A stretch of 64,000 nucleotides of DNA from Escallonia rubra (GCA_033065855.1 JAVXUO010002717.1:496001-560000), one strand, 5' to 3'; positions 51,061-63,131 are shown, numbered from the stretch's first letter. Program-made: numbers and translations. The notes: generated from the letters alone by a model not told the origin.

Positions 51061-52348
51061 GATTATATTTGGTTTTGATGATAACTAACATTGATGTTTA
51101 TGTTGCCTAACATGCATTGAGTTGATGAAGCAATAGGAACAATCTCATACTAATGCAAACATACTATTAGACGAGCAAATCATTCAAAGACTCTCAATGG
51201 AACGCATCAAAGAAGGAATCCGTCGATTGAATTTTACAATACTTTTATTTTCTTCTTTGTAAACTAGACATAGAGAGTTGATCGTATCGATGACTGTATA
51301 CCTAGAACTTGCCCATAGGTTTCCTTTGTGCATGCATAAAAGTTTTTCATTCTTTGAAAACAAGGAAACTGCATTTTCAGGAATGCAGTCGATTGCATTG
51401 GAATGCAGTCGACTGCATGTTGGGCAGTGAGGTATTACAGTCGACTGCATTCTAATGCAATCGACTGCAATACTTCCAGTAGCCTATTACAGTCGACTGC
51501 AAGTTGAAAATTTTGAATTTTCAACGGCTACTTTGGGAATACAGTCGACTGCAATGGCACATTGCAGTCGACTGCATTTACCGTTTGACGCATTTAATAC
51601 TCCACCAAACTCCAAACGGTCATATTTATTCCCACACCTATAAATACTCATCTTGGGCATAGTTTTCATTCATCAATTGCATTCAAAGCCTTCTTATCTT
51701 GCATATACTCAAAGATCAAAGCAATTGTTCAATCTCTTTTGGTTTTCATTATTTTCTCATCCATTTCAAGAGAGCATTTATTGTGAGCTTACATTTGAAA
51801 GATATACACTTTCATAAGTCATCATACACTCATCTCTCTTGTTCTAAAGCTTAAACTTGTACTCATCTACTTTTTGAGAGTGAAATCTTGTACACATTTC
51901 TTCATCTAAAGTTTTTTGTATCAAAGCTTGGGGTTGTCAAGCTTTGGAGCTTTGGGATTGTCAAAGCTTGTTCTTGATGTGGGTATAGCATCAAGGGATT
52001 ATAAGAGGTTCGATTTTGACCCATAAGAAAGATCATACTAGTGGATTCTAGGGCTTTTCAAGGGACTTCCTTGAAGGGGTGGACGTAGGCTTGAGGGTAT
52101 TTCAAGCCGAGCCATTTAAATCTCCCTGTCAAGTATCTCTAAATCCTTCTCTCTTTACATTGTCGTTTTATACTTGGGTTGAGATTTGGTAGTTTGCTTA
52201 TTTGAAATATTGTGTTTGAGGTTTGTTGTTTGTAGCTTTTCAAGTGTTATTCATATATTTTCTAAGTTTGTAGTATTTACTTGTTAATTTTTTTAAGTAG
52301 TCTTAAAACCCTATTCACCCCCCCTCTAGGGTTATCTTTTTGGTTTCA
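51061..52348 (+). repeat. Copia-type (SIRE/Maximus-like) LTR 1, probably solo
   Basis: TTTTGATGATAACTAACATT at the left, TATAAATA (51639-51646) in the middle, and CCCTATTCACCCCCCCTCTA GGGTTATC near the right end are typical of SIRE/Maximus LTRs. No coding domains adjoin it. A second copy of the family lies at 59691-61080. Ends are approximate and no target duplication was found. Confidence 0.6.
51386..51576. promoter_or_regulatory. Array of seven CAGTCGACTGCA boxes upstream of the LTR TATA box
   Basis: Five perfect boxes (starting 51406, 51438, 51490, 51542, 51565) and two with one change (51386, 51458). Starts 51386, 51438, 51490 and 51542 are exactly 52 bp apart, as are 51406 and 51458. 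The last box ends 62 bp before the TATA box. The box core CAGTCGACTG is a perfect palindrome, as expected for a dimeric protein site. Function is inferred. Confidence 0.75.
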
Positions 52349-52452
52349 CTAACCTCTAATACAACCCTTAGTGCTGAATTATAAAAATAAATTGTACATT
52401 ATTGTGATACAGAATTAATAATTGTGTTCCATTTTAGCCATTTTTGGTGACC

Positions 52453-52645
52453 CATAGCGAAGTGATGTATAATGACAAAAGTAAAATCGAAATGCTAAAA
52501 CAAAACACACATACCACTTCAGGTCCTTACCATAATTTTAATGAGTTTCATAGCGAAGTGATGTATAATGACAAAAGTAAACTCGAAATGCTAAAACAAA
52601 ACACACATACCACTTTAAGGTGCTTACCATAACTTTAATGAGTTT
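52453..52645 (+). repeat. 96-bp tandem duplication
   Basis: CATAGCGAAGTGATGTATAA starts at 52453 and 52549; the two copies differ at only a few bases. Confidence 0.9.
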
Positions 52646-52779
52646 CATTTAATGTTATAAATGTTTTATAAAGAGTGTTAGTAACGATATGGAAAGCCAA
52701 TGGTTGAAAAATATAAAGACAAACGTTATAAACTTGAAATTATACCCAATTGAATTCTTATTTGGTCAACCCAATTGAA

Positions 52780-53236
52780 TTCTAAACCAATATACTTCAT
52801 CCCCCAAAATCCCACAACCCAGCCCCGCCTTCCACCACCGTCTGCACTTTATCCTCTCAACTCAGCTCCCCGATCTTACCGGTACTCCATCCCCAAAAAT
52901 CCCCTCCACCCATGCTGCCTGCCCACGTGACCAATCTTACCACCCTATTCCACCACTCCAAAGTGCCCCCTCCCCCGATGGTGACGCATTACCCCTCCGT
53001 CGACAAGCCCCCTTTCTTCCTCCCCGTCGGCAGCGCCCCACCGGCCGCAAGCCCGCCACCGCCTTTCCTTCTCTTATCTCCTTTCTCTATTCTTCTCCCT
53101 TCCCACAACACAACACCTCACACTGGCACGCACGTGCGTGCACACACACCCCACAACCGATCCACCCCTACCCCAGCCCACCACTCGTCCCTCACCCTAC
53201 TGCCCACATCCACAAAAAGCTCTACCTAACCACCGC
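52780..53236. other. Proline-codon-rich low-complexity sequence
   Basis: C-rich text with open frames in several phases and no domain. It contains CA repeats near 53125-53150. It is the target into which the hAT element inserted, and the same text continues at 55128-55260. It is probably part of an unrecognised repeat, not a gene. Confidence 0.4.
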
Positions 53237-55127
53237 CAGTGGCGGAACCAGGATATTATCCCGGGGGGGCTAAAAATATATCGAAGGAAGGACGCGAGGC
53301 AAATCAAATATATGGGCAAAAGCCAAGCACATATTAACGTCATTTCTTTTCTTCCTACCACTTGGATCTGAAACCTATGTGCGGCTGCTCACTATTTTAG
53401 TAGCCAAACCAATAACTTAGAGACCTTATTAGGAGTAACGCCACTATGGTCAATTACCTAGTTTAGACAGGGATACAAATCAGAATGCAAAGAAACTTTT
53501 TTTTTTTCATCTGTTCATATATAGTGTTAGTTTAGTCTGCTCTGCTTATTAACTATGAACGAATGCCGTATGTAAACTACCACTTTATAATAGCTCCAGC
53601 AAATAACGAAAGAATTCAATAGATAGGAAAGGAACCAGAGGTTGCACTCTAGTTATTGCTAAGACACCACTAGGCTCCTCAAGAACAGGGGCTCGAATCC
53701 TGACTACTCCACTTTCCCTCTTTACCAAAAAACAGAGAGGTAGATATGAGAAAATAAACAAACTAGAGACAAGAAAATATATAATCATCTTACTCTAAGA
53801 GAGAAAATAAAATTGCGAATGAGGAAGGTTCTTACCGAGATCGCAAATGTAGAAACGGCACCCTTCCTCCACAAGTTGTAAAGAGCTTGAGGAATTGCAG
53901 TATGAAGCATGCAAGTGAGCGACTGCCACTGATTTGAATCCAGTGAGTCTCCGACAAACATAATCTGTCTCCCTCTAAATTTCTCTAAGAAAGCTTGTCC
54001 ATCCCAACTATGTCAACGAAGACCAATCAGAGAAGCTTGTAATGAACATCTAGAAGTCTATGAATTTGACATTAACAGTTTGATACACACAATGCATGTG
54101 CATCCCTTAATAGGTGTTCATGTGATGTCTGGGCTAGCATCCGAAAAGTTTACACTTTAGTTCAATACCAATGTCTCTATTTAATTCAACATGATGTTTA
54201 TATTTCCGTAAAGACAAGGTTGAAGCCTTTCTGTTTGTTATTGTTAATTGTTTCTGTTGTTTTTAGTTTCATTCTCTATCTGATAACTCATCTGATTTCA
54301 TGTTTCCGCTAATTGTCTCAGAAACAATAGTTATAGAGGCCAAATTTTAGGTGCTGCTGAAAACATTGTGAGAACCATAATGACAAAAGAAATTGTTCAA
54401 AATGCACACTGACCTTAGAAATTAGAACGGCGTCGTTGTCGCAATGTCATCGGTGACTGAAACTCAAAGTCAGATCTGCAAGGCGCCGTGACCGCCGAAC
54501 GGCAGTGGCGGAACTTCCTCGGTTTGTCCGCCGGCTCGTAGACGGTAGATCTAAGCTAGATCTGCCAGATCTGATCTGGCCGGAGTCGTCGGAGTTGGGT
54601 GGGGACTGGCCGGAGTTGGGGTGGGGACCGCCGGACTGAGGAGGGCCTTCGCCGGCTTCACGCTTCGGAATCGGGGGACGGCGACCAACCGATGAGCCCA
54701 GCCGACGACCGGTGGTCGTGGGTCGGTGGGTGGTGCCGGCGTGCGGTGAGCCGCGGTGGCTGAGAGAGCCGAGAGAGGAGGAGAGATGCCGGCGTGAGAG
54801 CTTCACTTGATGCCATGGCGACCGCCGACCGGCGTTAGTGCGTTACCTTACGGCGATGAACCGAGGCTGTTGAGCCGATGACCGGTGGCCTTTGTGTGGT
54901 GCCGCGGTGACTGAGTGAGAGAGCCGAGAGAGGAGGAGAGCTGGAGAGGTGCCAGCGTGCTGCGGTGAGTCGGTGACTGTGAGACTGTGAGAGCCGGCCG
55001 AGAGAGGAGGAGAGAGAAAGGGAAAGTTGCAAATGAAAAAAAAAACACTATATATATATATTATTTTTTTTTCAAAATCTGAGGGGGGGCTATAGCACCC
55101 CCTCGTACAAGCGTGGTTCCGCCCCTG
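53237..55127. mobile_element. hAT-type non-autonomous transposon, 1891 bp
   Basis: The ends CAGTGGCGGAACCAGGA and, in reverse, CAGGGGCGGAACCACGC are hAT-like terminal inverted repeats. The flanking 8 bp ACCACCGC (53229-53236) and ACCACCGT (55128-55135) match at seven positions. No hAT transposase is readable. The right third (54420-55030) is GC-rich, with two diverged copies of a GAGAGAGCCGAGAGAGGAGG-bearing unit (near 54765 and 54920). Confidence 0.82.
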
Positions 55128-55135
55128 ACCACCGT

Positions 55136-57470
55136 ATGCTTAACCTTCCACCACCGTTTCCACAACCCTACCCACTACAATTCCCACCTTCATCCCCCCA
55201 CCCAGCCCCACATCTCCTAAAATCCTTGTAAGTGCACAGAAACACACTGTTCCATATGCACAATCACAATCCATCTTGCTCAGCAGGCGCCAATGATCTT
55301 CCTCCTTCACAGAGTGATTGAGCTTTGGTTTGTTGGATCCCCGTCACATCATGATGTCATCCTTCCTCTAGTCGCGTGAAGGTGAACGTCAGTTTTGCGT
55401 ACTAGCATTTCACTCGAGCTATGAAGTCATTTTTTTCTGAAATTAACTCCACCTAGACTAAGATTTGTCAGATTGATCAAGGGAGGTGATGAAATCCGAA
55501 CAAACGAATGTTAGGTCAAGGGCAGGAGCACACTAATCCACACACACGATGATTATAGTATATAGAAGTTCGGAATAGAAATGGATGGACATTATGGCTA
55601 TTCATAGTCTGATTTAGGAATAAATTAGTTGATAGAAGCTTCAAAGAACTGAAAACTATGGGATGAAGTTATTTCGGTTTTTTATTTGTATAACCTCCCA
55701 GGTGACGTTTATATTTTGAACTGTGGGGGCGTGACGGAACCTCCTGGTCATGGCTAAAAGTTAGGAAGATGGACAGTTATATTTATGTTGCCATCTTTTT
55801 TTAGGCCAATTGTATCTTTACACCTATTTATAGTGAATACAAAAATTTTAAAAATTTAGAAAAAGGAGTAGGATTGGAAGGCAAAGACCTTGCCAATTGA
55901 ATACAAATATATATAATTTTAGATTCTATGATAACTAATAGTAACTTTTTTCGAACCAACTTCATTTTACGGTGCATAATTAATAACTAGTGTCATGTGT
56001 GCAATTTAAGAAAACATAAGTAAACCTATGCACACATGAATTTTGAAGTCTACAAACATAGACAAAAAAATAGGGACGGGCAATCTGAATTTGTATCAAT
56101 TCGTATAGCGAGTACAATTTTCTAAATAAGTCTTTAAACAGAGAAAAAAAAATCCTCTGGTTCTTCTCTTTGTTGACTAATATTTCACCGAAGGCTTGAT
56201 AGCTTGTTTCCAAATTAAGCGGTGAATTTGACTGAGTTCGTCATGGACACTTGATGAGTTTTCATGATGACAAGATTGAATGTCTGAACTTGAGTGATAT
56301 CTTCTCCGACTTGAAAATTTTATGTTTTCAAATTGGCAGAGTGCACGCTGGCTTTAGAGAGTGGGTTTTGCCTTGGGAGAATAATCCTCATCTCCGACTC
56401 GAGAGAAAAACTTGTCTATGGCTTGAAAGAGTAAACTTTTTTCTGGTTTGAGAGAAAAACTTACCTCGTTTCTCCCCGAGGCACACATCCTACATATAGT
56501 GGTAAATAGGAGTGTTGCTATAAGACTTGATAATTAGCTCTTAATTTGGTAACGAGATAAATATCATATTTATTACATCATCTTATTGGCTAGAGACTTC
56601 TGGTGTATGATGTCTTTTGATTGGTCAGACCACCTCATTATTATAATTACAATAGAAATCATTGTCAAATAAGTCTTCAGTCATATCCATACTTTATGGA
56701 ACATGTGTCACCTTCTTATATGTCAATAAGTAACAATTCTAAAGAAAAATTTATAACACGTGGCAAATTATGATTAGTATATCAATTACCATTCTAAAAC
56801 CTAATCAATACAAATATTAACAAGTGCAGAAAAAGATAAAAGAGTTTACCATCAAATGGAGACCCAGAAGGAATGAGCAGTATAAATGAAGAAAAAGTGT
56901 TGACAGTTAGATATTTTTGTAGAGTGATTAGAATAATGAGGATGAAGAAGAAATTTTACTTGTAGTGGGGATAAGCGGTTGTTAGATATTAAAAATCTTC
57001 CAATGATGACTGTGATGATGTTTTTTTTTTTTAATTTCGAAGCTAGTGTATCATGAAAGGGTATAATTGGAAGTTCTAAAAAGTCTTCACCACAAAGGTG
57101 CTCTCATTTAATACTATTTTAGATTACTTCTAGTAACTTATAATTAAACACTTTTTAAAAAAAATTATTTAGTGCTATTAATTACAAAAGGGAAAACACA
57201 CTTATGCTTACACTTACGCTAGGGAATGTTACCACTTGATTTTGTATTTAAAGATTTTCTACTTTGCTATGTTTTCAAGTCAATCAATTGCATATTAAAA
57301 AACTTTTTTGCCCCTATCAAAACAATTATACCTAGCAGAAGATGGTTTTACAAATTACGATTTTTCTGTCCATCTAAGGAAGCTGTAAGAAAATTTATGA
57401 TGTATGCAAGTACAAGAAACACAGTCAACGGTAATTCACAACGATATTAGATATTTTTTTCCTAGTAGAT
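55136..57470. other. Loop region right of the hAT element, no recognisable gene
   Basis: C-rich flank to about 55260, then AT-rich sequence. Short frames (60-77 codons) show no recognisable motif. A poly-T run lies at 57022-57033. Confidence 0.45.
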
Positions 57471-57479
57471 TAAACATCT

Positions 57480-58420
57480 TCTTATTGAAGTATATATGCA
57501 TGAAAACAAAGTCTAAATTGGTTAGAGTGCATGAATAAACCTAATGATTAATACTTGTGATAGTTAATTACTTTTTAACTTCTTGCGCTTAATTTTGGAA
57601 AGTCAACGATAATGCTATTCACGAGGAACATTGTAATCTATTTCGTATTTTAAAAAATTATAGTTATAAATATCGTACCATAGTTATATGAAGTATTAAA
57701 ATCACTTTCGAACTTAATTTTGATCATCTCATACATATTAAAGTCTTTTGACCCACTGCATACTTAGCTATGTGCATTTGTTACTTTGATATTGTATTGT
57801 CTACTGGTACAAATTTGATTTTATTACTAATCTAATTCTCCAATTGAAAGTTAGTCCAATGATTTTGGTGTTTGTCATGCACCTTGGTATTGGGCTTTTA
57901 CTCGCCCCCTACTTCAACCTATTGAAGTATATATGCATAAAACACCTCTATATTGGTTAGAGTGCATGAAAGTTAAACAGCTTCTTATTGAAGTATCACT
58001 ACAAAGTCTATATTGGTTAGAGTGAATGAATAAACCTAATGATTAATACTTGTGTTAGTTAATTATTTTTAACTTCTTCGCTTAATTAGGAAAGTCACGA
58101 TAATGCTATTCACGAGGAACATTGTAATCTATTTCGTACTTTAAAAATATTATAGTTATAAATATCGTACCATAGTTATATGAAGTATTAAAATCACTTT
58201 CGAACTTAATTTTGATCATCTCATACATATTAAAGTCTTTTGACCCACTGCATACTTCATTTGTTACTTTGATATTGTATTGTCTACTGGTACAAATTTG
58301 ATTTTATTACTAATCTAATTCTCCAATTGAAAGTTAGTCCAATGATTTTGGTGTTTGTCATGCACCTTGGTATTGGGCTTTTACTCGCCCCCTACTTTCA
58401 ACCTATTTAAAAGTTTTACA
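57480..58420 (+). repeat. About 495-bp tandem duplication in the right arm
   Basis: TAAACCTAATGATTAATACT begins at 57536 and 58031. Both units run through CACGAGGAACATTGTAATCT and TGCACCTTGGTATTGGGCTT. GAAGTATATATGCAT-like text marks the junctions. The copies differ by small indels. Confidence 0.85.
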
Positions 58421-59305
58421 GTGTGTATAATATTCACCTCTATCCTTAAAAGTTTTTAAGATATTTGGATGATTAAGATTTAATAACTAGCGTGTCTGGA
58501 TCTTTCTGAAAGTTCGGGTCGTTACTACAACTTTCATACTATACTATCGTGTTTTCAATTTGAATGTAACAATTTTGAATCACTCTATTGTTATGTTAGT
58601 GCATAAAATTATATTATTAATGTTATTCTCTTGATTAGACAAGAAAAAGTTCACTAGTAATTAGGAAAAGGATTTTTTGTTGTTAGGCGGGTTGTAGAAA
58701 GATATGTTCAATCCACTATATAGTGATAGTTAATGGTGATTAATTATTTCAATGAATTCTAATAGTGATACTAAAAAAGATGTTAATAAAAATATATTAC
58801 TAACTATATTTAACGACCAATAACAATTACGGAATATTACATTAAAGAGTTATACTTATCTTTCAATCACATGAATAGGAGACAATTAAATCCTCTGGAT
58901 ATGGATGGGATAGAAAATCCATGGGAGGATCCATGTTTCTGCATAAACTTCTCATGATAAGGTGGGGATATATGCGAATAAAAAAGGTGCAGCTGTCGAT
59001 AAGAGTTTACGAAACTTATGTTGTTATATGAATATTGATATTGATGTCGTTGGACAATAATAAATTGCATATATACGCATAAAATCAGTTACAACTACTA
59101 CAAACTTATTTTTTAAAATTTTAACTTTTTTCATAATCATTTCTAAGAATAGAAGCAATTTCGAAATGATACAACATAAATGTAAATCGCCAAGAAGTCT
59201 ACAACTATGATGCAACATGTATAACAAAATATAGATAGTAAGGACATCCGCTTGTTGACCTTTTTCCCGGAGAACCCATGAAGTGAGATTTTATTGAAAC
59301 ACAAA
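57541..59305 (-). repeat. Right arm of the large inverted repeat
   Basis: Reverse-complement match to 48625-50105, including the region of the gene 2 polyadenylation signal. It contains an internal tandem duplication (57480-58420) that the other arm lacks, and it lacks the MITE found there. Confidence 0.88.
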
Positions 59306-59690
59306 AACCTTTTTTCATTGTGGCTAACTTTAATCCTTTTTGGCAACAAGCAATGGCAAATAAGTTGTAGGCACTCACAAAAACTCACACCTGGGACATG
59401 TTTAGTTTGCCTTCTGGAAAAACTATTATCGACAGTTAATGGATTTATAAGATCAAAACTCACTATGATGGCTCTGTTGAGCGCTACAAATCTTGTTTGG
59501 TTGCGAAGTGGTCACTCAAGAATACGTCATTAATTATGAGGACTTTAGCTCCTGCTACCAGAATTACCTTTGCCAAGTCTCTACTTGTTGTTTGCCTCTG
59601 CTCGCAAATGGATGCTTCTCTGATGAATGTCACGAATGCCTTTTTTCAATGATGCATGTTAGCCTTAGGGTTGGATAACCTAGGTTTACA
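59306..59690. other. No recognisable gene
   Basis: Sequence between the right arm and the next LTR. If the inverted duplication had included the gene 2 coding exon, it should lie here on the minus strand; no Bet v 1 motif is found. Confidence 0.5.
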
Positions 59691-61080
59691 TGTTGCTTTG
59701 ATAATAACAACACGTTTATATATTCTCATGTGTGCTTTGAGTGGATTCTAGTAGCTATACACATACACTCATGAAGACACATTTGAGAAGTTTGATATGT
59801 GGATTAAAGTCAAATGAGCTTTAACTATAGTGGACATGCTATAGGAAGCTTCACCAAGTCTAATGTCGAAGAGCAACAAAGAATGCATAGGCTAAGTTAC
59901 TTTTTATTATGGTTGATCTTTATTATTATGTAACTAGTCTCGGTTTGAAGCTTGAATTGATGATTTTAGCCTAAAATGATCTTAGGACACCTTGTGCATT
60001 GTATGTGAGTTGATAACCCTTCACACAAGTCTGCTTCTTAAAAATGAGTGAGCTTTGGAGCTCACTCAGATTTTTTTAAAATAATTTTTAGAGATAATAT
60101 TTTCATATTATGCTAAAAATTATCATTAGCTTTCCAACACAAAAAATATCACCTCAATTCAAATTTTCTAGAGAAAGTTATGCGCAAAATAAAAAAGGGG
60201 GTTCAGTTAGGCAGGCGATTGGCAGTAGGATAATACAGTTGACTGCATTGTTGAAATTTTAGCCCCAGCGGCTAGTTTCGAGCAATAAATTCAAACGGTC
60301 GTAGAGGAATACAGTCAACTGCATTGGCAATACAGTCGACTACGTTAGATGTTTTGGCATATTTAATGTCAAATATTCCTATAACGGCTATCTTTGATAT
60401 CCACCCTATAAAAATGATTTGGGGCTTTGTCATACACTATGAAAACCACATTCTAAGCCTCCAATTATTGGAGAAACATCAAGGCTCATAAATTAAACTT
60501 TTCTCTTTTCATCTTCATGATTTTACATCATTAAGGAGAGTATCCATGTGAGCAATTCTTTGATTGAGAGTGAGCATTCTTTACGTCATCAATTCTCTAT
60601 AGTACTAGAGATTCATTTGTACTCATTTCCTTTCAAGAATGTTTCTTTTTACGCAATTGATCTTTGTAAAATGATTGTGATCAAGGCTTGGGTTTGTCAA
60701 GTCTTGGGTGAGTTTTGTAGATTCAAGGCTTATGTATGGTGTGGGGATATCAACAAATACAAGGGTTTTGATCTTGACCCCAAAAATGATTCTTGCTAGT
60801 GGATTATAGTCCTCTTACAAGGAAATTTCTTGAAGAGGTGTATGTAGGCTTAGGGATAGTTCAAGCCTCATTTAAATCTCTTTGTCAAGTATCTCTAACT
60901 TAATCTCTTTAATTATTGCTCTATAAGTGCTTGAGACTATGTAGTTAGGATCTTCATTGAAACATCACTTGGTTTGACTAAGATTCATGATTGTGTTTAG
61001 TTTAAATTCTCCATAATTTCAAAAGCCCTTTTCAACACCCCCACCCCTCCCCACATCCCCCGGTTGTTTTATTGGTTTCA
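59691..61080 (+). repeat. Copia-type (SIRE/Maximus-like) LTR 2, probably solo
   Basis: TGTTGCTTTGATAATAACAA at the left, TATAAAAA (60407-60414), and CACCCCCACCCCTCCCCACA near the right end, closing ATTGGTTTCA. It shares with LTR 1 the segment CTTGTCAAGTATCTCTAA-type text, the CAGTCGACTGCA boxes and their spacing to the TATA box. No coding domains adjoin. Confidence 0.58.
60236..60344. promoter_or_regulatory. Three CAGTCGACTGCA-type boxes in LTR 2
   Basis: CAGTTGACTGCA (60236), CAGTCAACTGCA (60312) and CAGTCGACTACG (60333), each with one or two changes. The last ends 62 bp before the TATA box at 60407, the same distance as in LTR 1. Confidence 0.7.
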
Positions 61081-61319
61081 AGTGATATTAGATTCACGTC
61101 TCTTGATTTTTTTTATTATTAATACCTAGAGAGTTAACAGATCATGGGGTTTCCTAATCTTGAGGGAGTTTTATTATTAAACCTCCATTTTTAGTAGATC
61201 TTCTTATAGTATATAGAAAATTAAAACAAATATATTTTTAGAATATTTAGATTTTGAAATGTGAGGCATCATTGAGGATGGTCCTTACCGCGACCTCTAC
61301 TCGGCAGTTCTTCCTTCGC

Positions 61320-61655
61320 CCGCCCGCCCACCCACCCACAAGCACGCACGCACACACACACATACCTCGTAACACACACATCATAACACACATAGAACCC
61401 ACACCCCACAACACACAGATATATAACCCATGCACTTTGTTACAAACACCCCCACATGCGCACATACACAATTTGGGTTTTTTCTTAGTTTTTCTCGGTG
61501 TGGGTCGAATTTGATTCTTTTTTATTAATTTTGCTCGGTGTGGGTTATGTGTGTGTGTGTGGCTATGGCTGTGTGTGTGTGGGTGGATGGGTGGATATAC
61601 AGGTGTTACGGAGTGGGTGTGTGTGTGTGTGTGTGTGTGTGTTGTGCTATGTGTT
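61320..61655. repeat. CA/TG-rich simple repeats
   Basis: CACA and ACGCACGC tracts (61320-61470) on the left and TGTGTG tracts (61540-61645, longest about 13 TG units at 61617-61642) on the right form an overall inverted arrangement with potential to fold. Open frames here are products of the repeats. Confidence 0.85.
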
Positions 61656-61816
61656 ACTGGGTGTGTGGAGGGGTAGTGGTGATGAAGGGGCAGGTTATGG
61701 CAGAGGTGGTCAAGAAGTAAGTAGTGGCGGATGTTGATGCGAATGAAGATGGGTTTGGCAAAAGGGGATTGAAAAAGACAAAATATCCCCAACAACTAAC
61801 GAATTCATCGACCACA

Positions 61817-61986
61817 GTTAGTAAAATCCTGAGATTGCAACAAACTGCAAACCTTGGGGTCTTGGGTGCAAGGTGTAAAAGTCGGTAAAATCTCGAGATT
61901 GCAACAGACTGCAAACCCCAAAGTTTAGAAATCGACACCCAAGACCCCAAGGTTTGCCATCTATTATAATCTCAGGATTTTACTAA
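61817..61986. mobile_element. 170-bp fold-back MITE
   Basis: Left arm 61817-61868 (GTTAGTAAAATCCTGAGATT..) and right arm 61935-61986, in reverse ATTAGTAAAATCCTGAGATT.., are about 88% alike over 52 bp. The loop holds a third partial copy of the same text, and a further copy lies at 63069-63131. Confidence 0.72.
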
Positions 61987-62039
61987 TGAGAGTCACGATT
62001 CCGTTACTTTTTAAGGATATTTTTGTCTTCTTAATTTCC

Positions 62040-62520
62040 ACCTCCACTACCACCTACTCTCCCACCTCGACCTGCCCACCTACATATATGGTGTTTTTGT
62101 TGCAAATTGTGACTTTGTGTAGGTTAGAAAAAAACGATTTGCCATATTAGTGTGTGGTGGTAGTTGTTAAAAACACATCATCTGGGACCACTGCAACTCC
62201 GCCCTCAACCATCATCTGCCTTCCATCTCTTTGTTCCCTCAGTCATCCCCCCCCCCCAACCCTCGTGTCTCTTCCCTCCACTCTCACAATGCCACTCAAC
62301 CATCCTTCTGCCTCCTATCAACTACAGCCGTTGCGACATGTCAACCACACTGTCATCGCCTCTTCAACCACCGCAGCCGTTACATCCTATCTACTACCAT
62401 CGTCGCCTGGTCATCACAAGAGTCCATAGTAATTGACTTCAATGTCCGATCTCAAATGCTAGATCTGATTATGAAAATTATATATAAGTCTCAAAATAAT
62501 AAGATTCCTTGAAAATCATT
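62040..62520. other. C-rich low-complexity sequence
   Basis: CACC and CCTC-rich text with overlapping open frames of about 90 codons in all phases. This is a sign of composition rather than coding. No domain is recognised. Confidence 0.45.
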
Positions 62521-62523
62521 GAT

Positions 62524-62995
62524 ATATCTCATATCTGATCTCATCAGAATGCCTAGACTTGATAATCACATATTGTTATGATACCAGCGGCGGATTAGTG
62601 GACAAGTGGTGGTGGTGAGAAACGCATGGTGGAATGAAAGAGGATAAAGACAAAGGAAAAGGAAGAAAAGAAAGAGGAGAAATTGGATTTTACTATCCTA
62701 ACCTTCCTCTACTTTGATCTTATCTGTCGAAATTGGTTGAAGAAGTTTATTGCTGAATTAAAACAAATCTCAGATATGATCCCATCAGAAAACCTATACT
62801 TGATAATCACATATGGGGATAATACTAGCTGTCGGTTAGAGGACAGGTGGTGATGGTGAGAAACGGATGGTGGAAATAAAGAGAAGAAAGAAAAAGGGAA
62901 AGGAAGAAAAGAAAGAGGAGAAATGGGATTTTTTTTACCATTCTAACCTTCCTCTACTTTGATCTTATCCATCAAAATTGGTTGAAAAAGTTAAT
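62524..62995 (+). repeat. About 240-bp tandem duplication
   Basis: ATCTGATCTCATCAGAATGCC..AACCTTCCTCTACTTTGATC is followed directly by a second copy (ATATGATCCCATCAGAAAACC..AACCTTCCTCTACTTTGATC). Each has a GGAAGAAAAGAAAGAGGAGA purine tract. Confidence 0.82.
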
Positions 62996-63131
62996 TACTG
63001 TATTTTTTATAATAATAACGTAAAATACAGAAATACGCTTATAAAGTAAGGGAATAGTTGACCCCCGTTAGTAAAATCCTAAGATTGGAACAAATGTCAA
63101 ACTTTGGGATCTTGGGTGTCAAGTTGTAAAC

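Noticed and set aside
53641..53715. tRNA- or SINE-like box B text (GGCTCGAATCC near 53690)
   Set aside because: No cloverleaf, convincing box A at the right distance, or SINE tail could be drawn. A single box-B-like match is expected by chance in 64 kb.
61247..61795. 182-codon minus-strand frame rich in His and Thr
   Set aside because: Produced by CA/TG simple repeats; no domain and no splice context.
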